From the NCBI RefSeq assembly GCF_003946145.1, contig NZ_RHOC01000001.1:310001-374000 (forward strand): a stretch of DNA of 64,000 nucleotides. Reading direction: 5' to 3'. Shown here piece after piece: positions 26,657-36,566 of the stretch. A model generated the notes under the pieces. That model was not told the DNA's origin. It did not search any database and was given only the letters and a program-made list of their open reading frames with translations. How positions within the stretch are numbered: the first letter of the stretch is position 1; each line of letters starts with the position of its first letter. The stretch comes from Levilactobacillus huananensis (GTDB lineage: Bacteria > Bacillota > Bacilli > Lactobacillales > Lactobacillaceae). The position numbers and the translations under genes are program-made.

Positions 26657-26894
26657 GTTGCTAGTCCCCCCTGAATAATCCTTATCTTCTCTCGTTATAG
26701 CTGAAAACCTTTAATGACGCAAGCTGCCGCCCCTATTTAATAGAAAAAATTAAGGGTTGGAACACTGACCTGTTTTTACCCCCTAGATGTTGTCTGAACA
26801 GTGTTAGCAGGATGGATTGTGTGGCGGTAGTGGTGATATTTGTTTAATATAAGTTAAAGTAATTAATTTATTTATTTCCGGTCAAAGACCATTT

Positions 26895-26929
26895 AAAAAC
26901 ACCGTCTCGGCCTACCCGGAACGGTGTTC
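26895..26929 (-). terminator. Rho-independent terminator after folT
   Basis: GAACACCGTTC faces GACGGTGTTTTTA on the minus strand, ending in T residues. Confidence 0.8.
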
Positions 26930-26936
26930 GTGTCAT

Positions 26937-27479
26937 TTATTGATTTAATCTTTCTTGAATCGTTTGAATCACTCGGCTCTTTAACAAACCGTACACTAGA
27001 ATAATTTGAATGGGCGTCACGATGAGTTGCTTAACCACTCGTAGAGGTAACAGACTCCAAAATGGCGTCCGGTACATCATAGTCACCCACAATGTATTGA
27101 GAAAGGTGTTCACAACCACTGCAATAATCACGGAAGCCAGTGTAATGCGTCCCCAACTCACCGGTTGTTTATAGAGAAACAACGCATAAATCAGCGAACC
27201 AAGAATCGCAGACACCGTAAATCCTGGGAAAAATGGTCCCCCAGTCATTAGTGTTCCCACAACGTCAACTACAGCCGCGGTCATCATGCCCCACCAAGGA
27301 CCGAACCACTTGGCAAGTAACGCCACAATCAGAAAAGTAAAACTAAACTTGATGAAATTATTACCGATTGAGAAACGGCTGATGACTAATTGTAACGCCA
27401 TCAATAATCCCATCGTCACCATACTCAGCGTGTCCAGCTTGGGTAGCTGGGTCTTTGCCATCGTCTTCAATTCAGACAT
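26937..27479 (-). CDS. folT: Folate-specific ECF transporter substrate-binding component
   Basis: A 180 aa S component with six hydrophobic helices that captures folates and docks with the shared EcfAA'T module encoded elsewhere. Homology covers ALQLVISRFSIGNNFIKFSF, GPWWGMMTAAVVDVVGTL and the NTLWVTMMY helix. The folate assignment is supported by a THF riboswitch directly upstream. The start is uncertain: AGGAG touches ATG 27479 with no spacing, while TTG 27470 has a 9-base spacing and ATG 27461 lies 18 bases away. The coordinates give the longest form. Confidence 0.9.
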   Translation of the reverse strand: MSELKTMAKTQLPKLDTLSMVTMGLLMALQLVISRFSIGNNFIKFSFTFLIVALLAKWFGPWWGMMTAAVVDVVGTLMTGGPFFPGFTVSAILGSLIYALFLYKQPVSWGRITLASVIIAVVVNTFLNTLWVTMMYRTPFWSLLPLRVVKQLIVTPIQIILVYGLLKSRVIQTIQERLNQ

Positions 27480-27487
27480 CTCCTAAG

Positions 27488-27599
27488 GGAGTTGCCACAT
27501 TTCTGCGGTCAATGCGGAAATAAGATCGCGGGACACATTCCCTTCGTCCGGTGTTCACATTGCGTTCCACCAGCACTTGACGCCTTATTTCCTACTCCG
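27488..27599 (-). promoter_or_regulatory. Tetrahydrofolate (THF) riboswitch in the folT leader
   Basis: On the minus strand the leader opens GGAGTAG. A perfect 9-bp P2 follows (GGAAATAAG 27592-27584 with CTTATTTCC 27524-27516), then CGTCAAGTGC. P3 is CTGGTG/CACCGG, then ACGAA, and P4 is GGG/CCC. A loop CAATG (27562-27558) can pair with CATTG (27514-27510), the expected pseudoknot. GGAG at the 5' end can pair with CTCC (27491-27488) as P1; the same CTCC also faces the AGGAG Shine-Dalgarno. Class and target fit folate uptake control. Confidence 0.88.
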
Positions 27600-27651
27600 T
27601 AAATTTAATTACAGAAAACAGCATACCATACTCATTCCAGACTTGCACGCG

Positions 27652-28518
27652 TTATGCGCGATCAAAGTCCTTCAACCAAGCTAAAGCTAAGGCCTTTTCA
27701 CCAAGGTGCGTCCCAATGACTGGACCGAAGTAAGACCGCTCTACGGGAATCTCAGGATATTGCGACGCAATTTTTTCCGCCCAAGCTTGTCCGCCATCGG
27801 GATCGTTCGCATCTAAGACCAATGCTCGTAATGGGTAATCCACCTTAGCCTGCGCTTGGACAAACAAGTCCTCAACCCGGGCTAAGGCCTTCTTACGAGA
27901 CCGAACCTTTTCAAAAGCCACGATCTCGTGGGTGTCGTCATCAAACGTCAATAATGGCTTGATCCGTAACACACTACCGATGAATCCGGAAGCATTGGAC
28001 AACCGACCTCCACGAACCAGGTTTTGTAAGTCATCAACAACAAAGTATTCACCGATCGTCGACCGTAGATCATCCAACCGGGCAATAATCTCGTCTGGAT
28101 CAGCACCCTTAGCGGCCATCCGTGATGCTTCAATGGCTAAGTATCCCATCAATTTAACTGTGATTTGTGAATCATAAGGAATGACCTTGATCCGATCAAT
28201 AGTGGGCGCTAATGCCTTTAACTGGTTAACAAACCCAGAAATAGTACTGGCCAAATGAATACTAATAACCGCATCGTAGCCCTCATCAGCCAATTGATCA
28301 TATAAATTAATCATTTCGCCCAAGGGTGGTTGGGACGTACTTGGAAATGATTTGGAATTTCGTAACCGTTCGTAGAATTCACTCGTGGTAATATCAACAT
28401 CTTCATCATAGGAGCGACCATCAATGATCACCGGAATTGGTACGACGTGAATATGATACCGCTCGACCTCTTCTGCGGACAAATAGCTAGTACTATCGGT
28501 GACCACAGCAATCTTCAT
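27652..28518 (-). CDS. DegV family fatty-acid-binding protein
   Basis: A 288 aa two-domain DegV protein (VVTDSTSYLSAEEVERY at the start, FPSTSQPPLGE near residue 60, ISIHLASTISG, VVDDLQNLVRGGRLS). DegV/FakB proteins hold a fatty acid for phosphorylation by FakA. No fakA is adjacent, so membership in that kinase system is inferred from the family. The folT leader lies just downstream but has its own control. Confidence 0.92.
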   Translation of the reverse strand: MKIAVVTDSTSYLSAEEVERYHIHVVPIPVIIDGRSYDEDVDITTSEFYERLRNSKSFPSTSQPPLGEMINLYDQLADEGYDAVISIHLASTISGFVNQLKALAPTIDRIKVIPYDSQITVKLMGYLAIEASRMAAKGADPDEIIARLDDLRSTIGEYFVVDDLQNLVRGGRLSNASGFIGSVLRIKPLLTFDDDTHEIVAFEKVRSRKKALARVEDLFVQAQAKVDYPLRALVLDANDPDGGQAWAEKIASQYPEIPVERSYFGPVIGTHLGEKALALAWLKDFDRA

Positions 28519-28803
28519 TTCTTACACCTACTTTGTTTTTTATCATTTAGAAACTAGAATACCATAAAACGCTGGAATCGCCTAGAAATTGTACGATTGT
28601 GGAAACGCAATCACAACAAATTTAATCACTTTTAACCCCAATTTTATTTGAGAATGACCGTCAAGTGTCCTCGAACAGTCAGCCGATTTATAATTTTTGT
28701 TAAATAGGCTTCCTGCGTCTCATCTTTAAAGACACATCTGAAAACGATCCTATCTAAATTGTAACACCACAAAAACATAGAAGACAATTCGTCCTGTCGT
28801 CCA

Positions 28804-29241
28804 TCAAGCCAACGGTTTCTTTACATGACGCTGACGATCCATGCTTTTATCTAAACGATTCAATAATATTTGTAATAAATTGCGTTCGTCAGTTGACCAG
28901 TGTTCGAAAACTTCATCTGAAAGAGCTTCAAACGCCGTGTTAATGGCCGCTGCCGTTTCAGTTCCCGCGGGAGTGATGCTATAGACCAACTGGCGTTTGT
29001 CACGACCAATGGCCTTCTTAGAAACCATCTTTTTGGTCACCAAGCCCTTTAGTTGGCGACTGAGTGTCGACGTATCCAGCCGGGTCTGTTGGGCAAGAAT
29101 TTCTTGGGTGTTTTCACCGCCACCAATGTGATCCAAGAGTTGCCACTCGGATACGGTTAGGTGCTGCTGCTTGGTCATCCGTTGCAGTAACGTTTGCTGA
29201 ACTTTGTTGATGGCCATAAGCGCCGCTAAACTGGATTTCAT
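28804..29241 (-). CDS. MarR family transcriptional regulator
   Basis: A 145 aa winged-helix regulator. The DNA-binding core spans about 40-100 (LTVSEWQLLDHIGGGENTQE, QQTRLDTSTLSRQLKGLVTK, KKAIGRDKRQLVYSITPAG). It lies divergent to rqcH with 199 bases between, and no transporter is next to it, so the target is unknown. RBS AGGAGTGAGGGG precedes ATG 29241. Confidence 0.9.
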   Translation of the reverse strand: MKSSLAALMAINKVQQTLLQRMTKQQHLTVSEWQLLDHIGGGENTQEILAQQTRLDTSTLSRQLKGLVTKKMVSKKAIGRDKRQLVYSITPAGTETAAAINTAFEALSDEVFEHWSTDERNLLQILLNRLDKSMDRQRHVKKPLA

Positions 29242-29440
29242 TTCCCCTCACTCCTTTGCTTGTATTGTACAACGATCTGGTTGCTAATCACAAGTCAATT
29301 TGATGACGTTTTTATCTCTTCCGCTAGGGTTTTCGAGGAAAGTTCTTTGCACTTCGTCTAACCGCCCGGTATACTTTAAGTTGTGTCGTTTTATTGAACG
29401 AATTATTCAAGACTCTCTAGATAGAAAGGTGTTGTTCTCC

Positions 29441-31153
29441 ATGTCATTTGACGGATCCTTTACCCACGCAATGGTTCAGGAATTGAGTCAAGAACTCACG
29501 ACTGGTCGTGTAAGCAAGATTAACCAACCATACGCCAACGAAGTCGTCCTCACCATTCGGGCTAACAGCCATAACTATCCAATTCTGTTATCGGCTAATC
29601 CCACCTATGCGCGGATTCAAGTCACGCAGATCCCTTACGTGAACCCACCCGTACCCACTAACTTTACCATGATCTTGCGGAAATACTTGCAAGGGGCAAT
29701 CCTCAAGAACATCACTCAGGTTGCCAACGACCGCGTTGTGCACCTGCAATTTACCTCTCGTAATGAATTAGGTGATCAACAAGATCTTCTCCTTATCATC
29801 GAAATCATGGCACGTCACAGTAACGTTATTTTAGTCGACGGAACCGAGGGAAAAATCCTCGACGCCATCAAACATGTTGGTTCCGATCAAAATCGGTATC
29901 GTTTATTGTTACCAGGGGCACAGTATATCAATCCACCAAAGCAAGATCTCACCGACCCCTTTGATGGCCCCCGTTCTGACTTAGCCGAGACGCTTCGCGA
30001 CTTTCCTAACCAGGAAGTCCTGGCACAAACCTTACAGCATCAATATCAGGGGCTCGGTAAGGATACGGTTGCCGCATTAGCTACTGCCCTCCACCAACCT
30101 GGGGATGTAAATCAACACTTTCGGGACTTCTTCGCGACTTTCGACGCCCCAAAACCAACGTTAACCATTTCACCTAAGGGTAAGACTAGCTTCACGGCCT
30201 TCCCTTACCCCGCAGAGGGATCAACGCGTCAAACCGCGGCCACACTCAGTGAACTCCTCGATACTTACTATCAAGACAAGGCTGAGCGAGACCGCGTTCA
30301 GCAACAAGGAAGTGTGCTGATTCGTGTCGTTCGTAATGAGCTCAAAAAGAATCGGACGAAGTTAAAGAAGCTCCAGCGGACTCTCGCCGATACTGAAAAT
30401 GCTGATGACTATCGCATCAAGGGTGAAATTCTAACGACCTACTTGCATCAGGTCAAACGTGGAGAAACCTCAGTTTCACTACCAAACTTCTATGACGACA
30501 ACAAACCGTTAAAGATCACCCTCTCCAACCAATTGTCACCAAATCAAAACGCACAAAAATACTTCAAACGCTATCAAAAGGCCAAAAATGCTGTTATCTA
30601 CGTTAATGAACAGTTAAAGATCACGCAAGCTAACGTCGACTACTTCGACAACATTATGGCCCAGATCGAACTGGCCGCACCCAAAGATCTCGTGGACATT
30701 CGACTCGAACTTCAACAAGGTGGCTACCTACGTGATCACGATCACTTGAAGAAGTCCAAAAAACAACGTCGGCAAAAGGTCAGCAAGCCTGATCGCTTCA
30801 CAGCAACCGATGGCACGAAGATTTCTGTTGGTAAAAATAATCTGCAAAACGATCAGCTTAGCCTTCACACCGCCAAGCGAACTGATATCTGGCTTCATGT
30901 GAAGGACATGCCAGGTTCGCACGTAATCATTCACGCAGACAATCCAAGTGAAGCGACAATCCTTGAAGCTGCTAATTTGGCAGCCTACTTCTCCAAGGGT
31001 CGTGAGTCGAGCAACGTTCCCGTGGATTATCTCCCCGTAAAACGACTTCATAAACCCAACGGCGCAAAACCAGGGTACGTCATTTTCACTGGTCAACGAA
31101 CAGTCTATGTCACACCGGAAAGCGCTCTGGTGGAAAAGCTCGCCGACAACTAA
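29441..31153 (+). CDS. rqcH: Rqc2/NEMF homologue RqcH, ribosome quality control
   Basis: A 570 aa NFACT protein that binds split 50S subunits carrying stalled chains and adds alanine tails with tRNA-Ala; earlier annotated as fibronectin-binding protein Fbp54. The NFACT-N domain starts MSFDGSFTHAMVQEL. HhH and coiled-coil segments follow (about 290-440), then the NFACT-R domain (RTDIWLHVKDMPGSHVII). I start at ATG 29441, where homology begins; the frame runs back to 29300 without domain sequence. It is transcribed alone between MarR and a terminator. Confidence 0.93.
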   Translation: MSFDGSFTHAMVQELSQELTTGRVSKINQPYANEVVLTIRANSHNYPILLSANPTYARIQVTQIPYVNPPVPTNFTMILRKYLQGAILKNITQVANDRVVHLQFTSRNELGDQQDLLLIIEIMARHSNVILVDGTEGKILDAIKHVGSDQNRYRLLLPGAQYINPPKQDLTDPFDGPRSDLAETLRDFPNQEVLAQTLQHQYQGLGKDTVAALATALHQPGDVNQHFRDFFATFDAPKPTLTISPKGKTSFTAFPYPAEGSTRQTAATLSELLDTYYQDKAERDRVQQQGSVLIRVVRNELKKNRTKLKKLQRTLADTENADDYRIKGEILTTYLHQVKRGETSVSLPNFYDDNKPLKITLSNQLSPNQNAQKYFKRYQKAKNAVIYVNEQLKITQANVDYFDNIMAQIELAAPKDLVDIRLELQQGGYLRDHDHLKKSKKQRRQKVSKPDRFTATDGTKISVGKNNLQNDQLSLHTAKRTDIWLHVKDMPGSHVIIHADNPSEATILEAANLAAYFSKGRESSNVPVDYLPVKRLHKPNGAKPGYVIFTGQRTVYVTPESALVEKLADN

Positions 31154-31181
31154 GCTTAATTGCTATATACAACTATATTTA

Positions 31182-31228
31182 AACAAAAAGCGTTCAACAA
31201 TCTAAATATTGACTGAACGCTTTTTGTT
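31182..31228 (+). terminator. Rho-independent terminator after rqcH
   Basis: AACAAAAAGCGTTCA and TGAACGCTTTTTGTT are perfect arms; usable in both directions. Confidence 0.9.
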
Positions 31229-31248
31229 ATCTACAACTTTAAAAAGTA

Positions 31249-31289
31249 AAAAAAGCGAGCTGACCTATTCCTGTCAACTCGCTCTTTTT
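31249..31289 (-). terminator. Rho-independent terminator after the carB-like gene
   Basis: Minus strand AAAGAGCGAGTTGAC faces GTCAGCTCGCTTTTTTTAC with a short loop and a T run. Confidence 0.88.
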
Positions 31290-31296
31290 ACAAATT

Positions 31297-33870
31297 CTAG
31301 ATGGTTCGATTGATGATTCGATCCAGTTCCTCTGTATCACTCAGATTCTGCAACGACAAAGCCTCACTGGAGCCAAATGCGATCGTCGCACCGACTTCCT
31401 GATCGGTCGTCCCTGGTCGATTCAAAACATGCAATTGACGGAATGGAAAGGCAGCATTCATCAGCGCAACCCGTGTACTATTCAGGTCAATTTTAATTTC
31501 GCTGAGTTCCTCATTATCCAAGGTGCCAATGTGCTGACGCGTCAACATTCGAACCCAATTAATCCCAGTAACTTTACTCAAGAAAGCCATTTCGGTCAAC
31601 CGGGTCGGTCGAACCCCTACCACCGTAAGGGCATCGCTCTTGTCTGATTTCGGCGCGAAGAGTACTTGAACCATCCCAGCAATCTGGCGCTCACTTACAG
31701 CTTGCTTGGCCATTTCAACCAATCGAACACGATCGGCCTTAGGCAGCTCAGCGGGCATCCGAAAAGCGGTCACCTGAGCTAGATTCTGATTCATCCCTGG
31801 GGCAATCATATCCATAACCCCCGCCGCAATCTTATGTTGCTCGTGGACAAACAAGCTGACTCCAATCGTCGCACGCTTAGGCTGTGGCTCCCCAGTCTCT
31901 TGATCGGGGGGCAACACATGCAGGTTCAAATCAAGCTTACTCAGCTCTCGTGTCAAGTAATGACGGTTCCCTGGCACGATCACAATGTCGGGATGTTCCA
32001 CCTGAATCACATTACGAACATCCCCTAATTGAATAGGGTCGACATACTGCTTATCGGAGAACTCCGGGGCTACTGCCACGGCATTCGGATTAGTGTTCAT
32101 CAAAATGGTGTGGTAACCCGCACGTTTGAGTTGCTTCAACATTTCTGTTGTAAAGTACTCAGCAGCGGAATTAGGTCCCAACTGGTTTCCGCCTCGGCCA
32201 AGAACTAATGCCGTACGCTCACCCAATGGTTGACTCTCATTTTCAAATTCAAACGTGCTATAGTAGCCACTGGCTTCCTCGTCAAATTCACCCCCGGTGG
32301 GCTCAATCATCTTATAGGTTGGACGAACATCCGCAGAAGCGGACAAGTCACGAATGGCTGCGGTATCTGTTTGCCAGATTCGGGCAATCATCCCATCCCC
32401 AAAGCCATAGTAGCGACCACACTTCAAGGTGTCGACGTCCATCGGATGATCCATGATACGTTTTTCAATTTGTAACAAGTGCTGCAGTTTCACGAAGTAA
32501 AAATTATCAATCTTCGTTAATTCACTCAGTTCGTCGGGATCATATCCCCGGCGTAACGCTTCAATCAGAACCAAAATTCGATTTGCTAGTGGATGAATCA
32601 GCTGACTAATCATTTCACCATCCGTTAAATTGCTAACGCTTGGTAACACATCTCGTGGTGAAAATTGGGAACTTCTAACCGACTTCAGCATTGCCTCTTC
32701 TACCGATCGACCAATGCCCACCGTGGATCCCACGGCCTTCATGGCGGTATTCAGATGTTGATCGGCATCGGGTACCTCTTGAAATGGCCAAATAGGAATT
32801 CGAACGCTCACGTGATCGATGGTGGGCTCCATAATTGCCGTCTGCTTCACATAACGACTAGGAAGTTTGATATCTACCAGGCGCTGCCCCAACATCAGCG
32901 GACCCGCCACCATAGCTACCGGATACCCCGTTGTTCGCGCTGCCAGAGCAACCCCACGCGTGAAATAAGGCGCTAACTTCGTAACATAGAAATGCTGATT
33001 GTCGGGGTTTAGCGCAAAATGAATGTGCATGACCCCAACAATGCCGAGCTCCCGGGCAATGTGGAATGTCGCGTCCCGTAAATCCTGATATTCCCGGTCA
33101 TTTAACGTCTGTGGCGGTGTAATAACAATCGAGTCTCCGGAATGAATTCCCAAAGGATCGACATTTTCGAGTCCGGAAATCAGAATTGTGGTGTCCGCAG
33201 AATCTCGAATAGCGACCATTTCAACTTCTTTGTAACCGACCACACTGCGCTCCAACGTACACTGATCAAATCTTGACTGTTGAAAACCTTGGTTCAAGGC
33301 CACCAACATGTCGTCGACGTTATCACAGATGGTTCGATTGGAGTCGATACGCGGCGCAACTGGCTTCACAATTAGTGGAAACCCAATCGACTCTACCAAC
33401 CCGAGCGCTTCATCTTCGGTCCCAACAATTTGGGCCTCGATGACCGGTTCCTGAATTTCCTTTAATGTCGCATTCAATGCAGCTGGATTGTTAATCTGGC
33501 GAACCGTGCTGGCCGGCATCCCCAAGATAGCAATCCCGAACCGACCGATATCCCCATTTTCAATCAATTCTTGCGTAATTCGGATCGCCAGTAAGCCTCC
33601 CAGACTAGGAAGAATGGCATCTGGCTGGTCACGTTCGATGATGTGGCGGACATTAGCCGTCGTCACCGACTGAACATACATGTTTGTCGGTTGAATCTCC
33701 TCCAAAGCGACAGAGAAGGGATTGTTGTCAATAATCATGGTCTTAATCCCATGACGTTTAAAACTCGTAATAATTTGCACGGTGGCGCTATCTAGCTCAG
33801 TCTCGTGACCAATCTCCGTCGGACCACTCCCAATGATCAAAACCTTTTGTAAGTCATCCAAGTTCTGCAA
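31297..33870 (-). CDS. carB: Degenerate carbamoyl-phosphate synthase large-subunit homologue
   Basis: An 857 aa CarB homologue; active enzymes are about 1060-1070 aa. The first half aligns well (IIGSGPTEIG, SVVGYKEVEM, ENVDPLGIHSGDSIVITPPQ) but catalytic positions are gone: the metal ligands Gln-Glu-Asn (E. coli 285, 299, 301) are His284, Lys298 and Ala300, and the Gly-rich ATP loop is VAPRIDSNRT. The oligomerisation domain remains. The second half keeps a pre-ATP segment, loses about 150-200 residues of ATP-grasp, and has VVGVRPTRLTE for the VIEVNPRASRT motif. The C-terminal MGS-like allosteric domain is absent. Start TTG 33870 follows GGGAGG, two bases after carA. It is unlikely to make carbamoyl phosphate. 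Confidence 0.85.
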   Translation of the reverse strand: MQNLDDLQKVLIIGSGPTEIGHETELDSATVQIITSFKRHGIKTMIIDNNPFSVALEEIQPTNMYVQSVTTANVRHIIERDQPDAILPSLGGLLAIRITQELIENGDIGRFGIAILGMPASTVRQINNPAALNATLKEIQEPVIEAQIVGTEDEALGLVESIGFPLIVKPVAPRIDSNRTICDNVDDMLVALNQGFQQSRFDQCTLERSVVGYKEVEMVAIRDSADTTILISGLENVDPLGIHSGDSIVITPPQTLNDREYQDLRDATFHIARELGIVGVMHIHFALNPDNQHFYVTKLAPYFTRGVALAARTTGYPVAMVAGPLMLGQRLVDIKLPSRYVKQTAIMEPTIDHVSVRIPIWPFQEVPDADQHLNTAMKAVGSTVGIGRSVEEAMLKSVRSSQFSPRDVLPSVSNLTDGEMISQLIHPLANRILVLIEALRRGYDPDELSELTKIDNFYFVKLQHLLQIEKRIMDHPMDVDTLKCGRYYGFGDGMIARIWQTDTAAIRDLSASADVRPTYKMIEPTGGEFDEEASGYYSTFEFENESQPLGERTALVLGRGGNQLGPNSAAEYFTTEMLKQLKRAGYHTILMNTNPNAVAVAPEFSDKQYVDPIQLGDVRNVIQVEHPDIVIVPGNRHYLTRELSKLDLNLHVLPPDQETGEPQPKRATIGVSLFVHEQHKIAAGVMDMIAPGMNQNLAQVTAFRMPAELPKADRVRLVEMAKQAVSERQIAGMVQVLFAPKSDKSDALTVVGVRPTRLTEMAFLSKVTGINWVRMLTRQHIGTLDNEELSEIKIDLNSTRVALMNAAFPFRQLHVLNRPGTTDQEVGATIAFGSSEALSLQNLSDTEELDRIINRTI

Positions 33871-33872
33871 GT

Positions 33873-34949
33873 CTATCCCTCCCGTGCTGTCATTGCTTCC
33901 ATGAATTCATCGAACAAGTCCCGACTCTCGTGGGGACCGGGAGCACCATCTGCGAAGAATTGAACGGAGAACGCCGGAAAATCCCGGTGTCGCAATCCTT
34001 GGACAGTGCCGTTGATCAGGTCAACATAAGTGGTAATTAACCGATTACGATCAATCGACTTGGCCACCACTGCGTAACCCTGACCCTGAGTCGCATAAAT
34101 AATATCATTCGTAATGATTCGGCGAATTGGATGGCTACTCCCATGATATTCCACCGGAAGTGCCGCCAGTGTGGCCCCATTCGCCAGTGCAAAGAGTTCA
34201 TGACCCAATCCGATGGCAAAGAGCGGAATCTCTGCTTGAACCGTACGAATCATCTCCAGCACCCCTTCACCGAGATCTAAAGGTGAACCAGGGCCTGTAG
34301 AGAGCAGAACCCCATCTGGATCCAAATTCAAGACATCCTGAGCACTCGCTGTCCACGGCAATACGGTGACATTACACCGTCTCTCAGACAGTTGCCGTAA
34401 GATACCATGTTTTAACCCAAAATCAATGACCACGACGTTCTTACCGGTATCCGGGTTAGGATACGGCTTTGGTGTCGCTACCTGATCGACTTGCCGATTC
34501 GTCAGAACGGTCGCATTTAGTTGATCAAAGGCATGGGCATCGGCAACGTCGACGATACTTCCCTTGACTGGACCGTCCATCTTCCGCAGCTTGCGAATTA
34601 AGTGTCGCGTGTCAATACCACTAATTCCCGGAATATTGTGCTGCTGAAGAAACTCATCCAGGGATAGGCGGGACAGACGATTGGTCGAGATGTTCGTTAC
34701 ATCTCGCACCACCATCCCCTTAGCCGTGGGCAGAATTGATTCATAACTATCGTGGTTAATACCGACATTACCAATGGCGGGTTGCGAAAAGATAATAATC
34801 TGATTGTGATAAATCTGATCGGTAATCGTTTCCTGATAGCCAAGTAAATTTAAATTGGAAATGACTTCGCCGCTCGTCGTGGCGCCAGCACCAAAACCCT
34901 CACCGGCGTAAGCCGAGCCGTCTTCTAAAATTAAATAGCGTTTTGCCAT
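33873..34949 (-). CDS. carA: Degenerate carbamoyl-phosphate synthase small-subunit homologue
   Basis: A 358 aa CarA homologue of normal length. The N-terminal domain is typical (LEDGSAYAGEGFG, GYQETITD, PGISGIDTRHLIRKLR). The class I glutamine amidotransferase domain keeps its frame (VVVIDFGLKHGILRQL, PGPHESRDLFDEF) but all triad residues are replaced. The GICLGHQ nucleophile motif is AIGLGHE with Gly247, and the YHPEA motif is FFADG with Phe332 and Asp334 for His and Glu. It therefore cannot hydrolyse glutamine by the known mechanism. It lies 23 bases after pyrR and two bases before the carB-like gene, so all three are co-expressed. Confidence 0.87.
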   Translation of the reverse strand: MAKRYLILEDGSAYAGEGFGAGATTSGEVISNLNLLGYQETITDQIYHNQIIIFSQPAIGNVGINHDSYESILPTAKGMVVRDVTNISTNRLSRLSLDEFLQQHNIPGISGIDTRHLIRKLRKMDGPVKGSIVDVADAHAFDQLNATVLTNRQVDQVATPKPYPNPDTGKNVVVIDFGLKHGILRQLSERRCNVTVLPWTASAQDVLNLDPDGVLLSTGPGSPLDLGEGVLEMIRTVQAEIPLFAIGLGHELFALANGATLAALPVEYHGSSHPIRRIITNDIIYATQGQGYAVVAKSIDRNRLITTYVDLINGTVQGLRHRDFPAFSVQFFADGAPGPHESRDLFDEFMEAMTAREG

Positions 34950-34972
34950 GCTAAATCGGCCCCTTCGTCAGT

Positions 34973-35614
<642 letters not shown>

Positions 35615-35630
35615 CTATTCTCGTACGTTT

Positions 35631-35659
35631 AGCATAAAAAAACTAGATTGGTTTGTCAA
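35631..35659 (-). promoter_or_regulatory. Predicted sigma-A promoter of pyrR
   Basis: TTGACA (35659-35654) and TATGCT (35636-35631) are exactly 17 bases apart. The -35 lies inside the 3' end of rluD. The leader would be about 115 bases long. Confidence 0.75.
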
Positions 35660-36566
35660 CTGGTAAACCAGCCTGTAACCGCAAGTGCTTAACCGCTGTG
35701 GCAAAATTTGCCGGAACTGGCGCCGTAAAGACCAGTTGTTCACCAGTGGTGGGCTGTTTGAAGCCTAACTCTCTGGCATGTAAGAATTGTCCCGCACCCT
35801 TTAGGGTCTTCTTGGGACCATATAAAGGATCACCCGCGACGGGATGCTTAATGTAAGCCAAATGAACCCGGATCTGATGCGTCCGTCCCGTTTCCAAGCG
35901 ACAGGCAATCAAGGTGTAATTTCCATACCGTTCCAAGACTCTAAAGTGCGTGACGGCGGGTCGACCATCGGCAACCACCGCCTGCTTCTTGCGGTCCTTA
36001 GGCGAACGGCCTAGTGGTGCGCGAATGACCCCTTCTTCTTCTTTAAAGTTACCGTGAACAATGGCCACATATTCCCGCAAGTTGGTCTTGGCCTGAAGCT
36101 GTGCTGAAAGACTTTGATGGGCATGATCGTTCTTGGCAACCATGAGTAATCCCGAGGTATCCTTGTCAATCCGGTGAACGATTCCTGGCCGCAACGTTCC
36201 GTTAATGCTGGAGAGCGGACTATGATACAGGAGCGCGTTCACTAACGTCTTATCTGGATGCCCTGGTGCGGGATGAACCACCATCCCCTGAGGTTTGTTC
36301 ACGACAATCACGTCATCATCCTCATAGACGATGTCTAAGGGAATATTTTCGGCAACGAGATCCAACGGTTGTGGATCAGGGAGACTAATGGTAACTGTGG
36401 CACCCACCGCCGGCTTGTCCTTCGGCCGGGCGTCTTGCCCGTCAACCTTGACTTGACCAGCTTCAATAGCTCCCTTGGCCTGCGATCGTGAAATCGTAGG
36501 TACCGTCTCGGCAACCAATTTGTCTAACCGAGCACTCGCTGTCACTTTAAACTCTTCATTTTGCAT
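35643..36566 (-). CDS. rluD: RluD-type 23S rRNA pseudouridine synthase
   Basis: A 307 aa pseudouridine synthase. The N-terminal S4 domain (residues about 8-70, RLDKLVAETVPTISRSQAKG) precedes the catalytic domain with RIDKDTSGLLMVAK (catalytic Asp) and the ALETGRTHQIRVH-like block. Start ATG 36566 overlaps the lspA stop by one base (TAATG), giving translational coupling. This is the YlyB branch often found between lspA and pyrR in Firmicutes; the exact modified uridines are not established from sequence. Confidence 0.94.
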   Translation of the reverse strand: MQNEEFKVTASARLDKLVAETVPTISRSQAKGAIEAGQVKVDGQDARPKDKPAVGATVTISLPDPQPLDLVAENIPLDIVYEDDDVIVVNKPQGMVVHPAPGHPDKTLVNALLYHSPLSSINGTLRPGIVHRIDKDTSGLLMVAKNDHAHQSLSAQLQAKTNLREYVAIVHGNFKEEEGVIRAPLGRSPKDRKKQAVVADGRPAVTHFRVLERYGNYTLIACRLETGRTHQIRVHLAYIKHPVAGDPLYGPKKTLKGAGQFLHARELGFKQPTTGEQLVFTAPVPANFATAVKHLRLQAGLPVDKPI

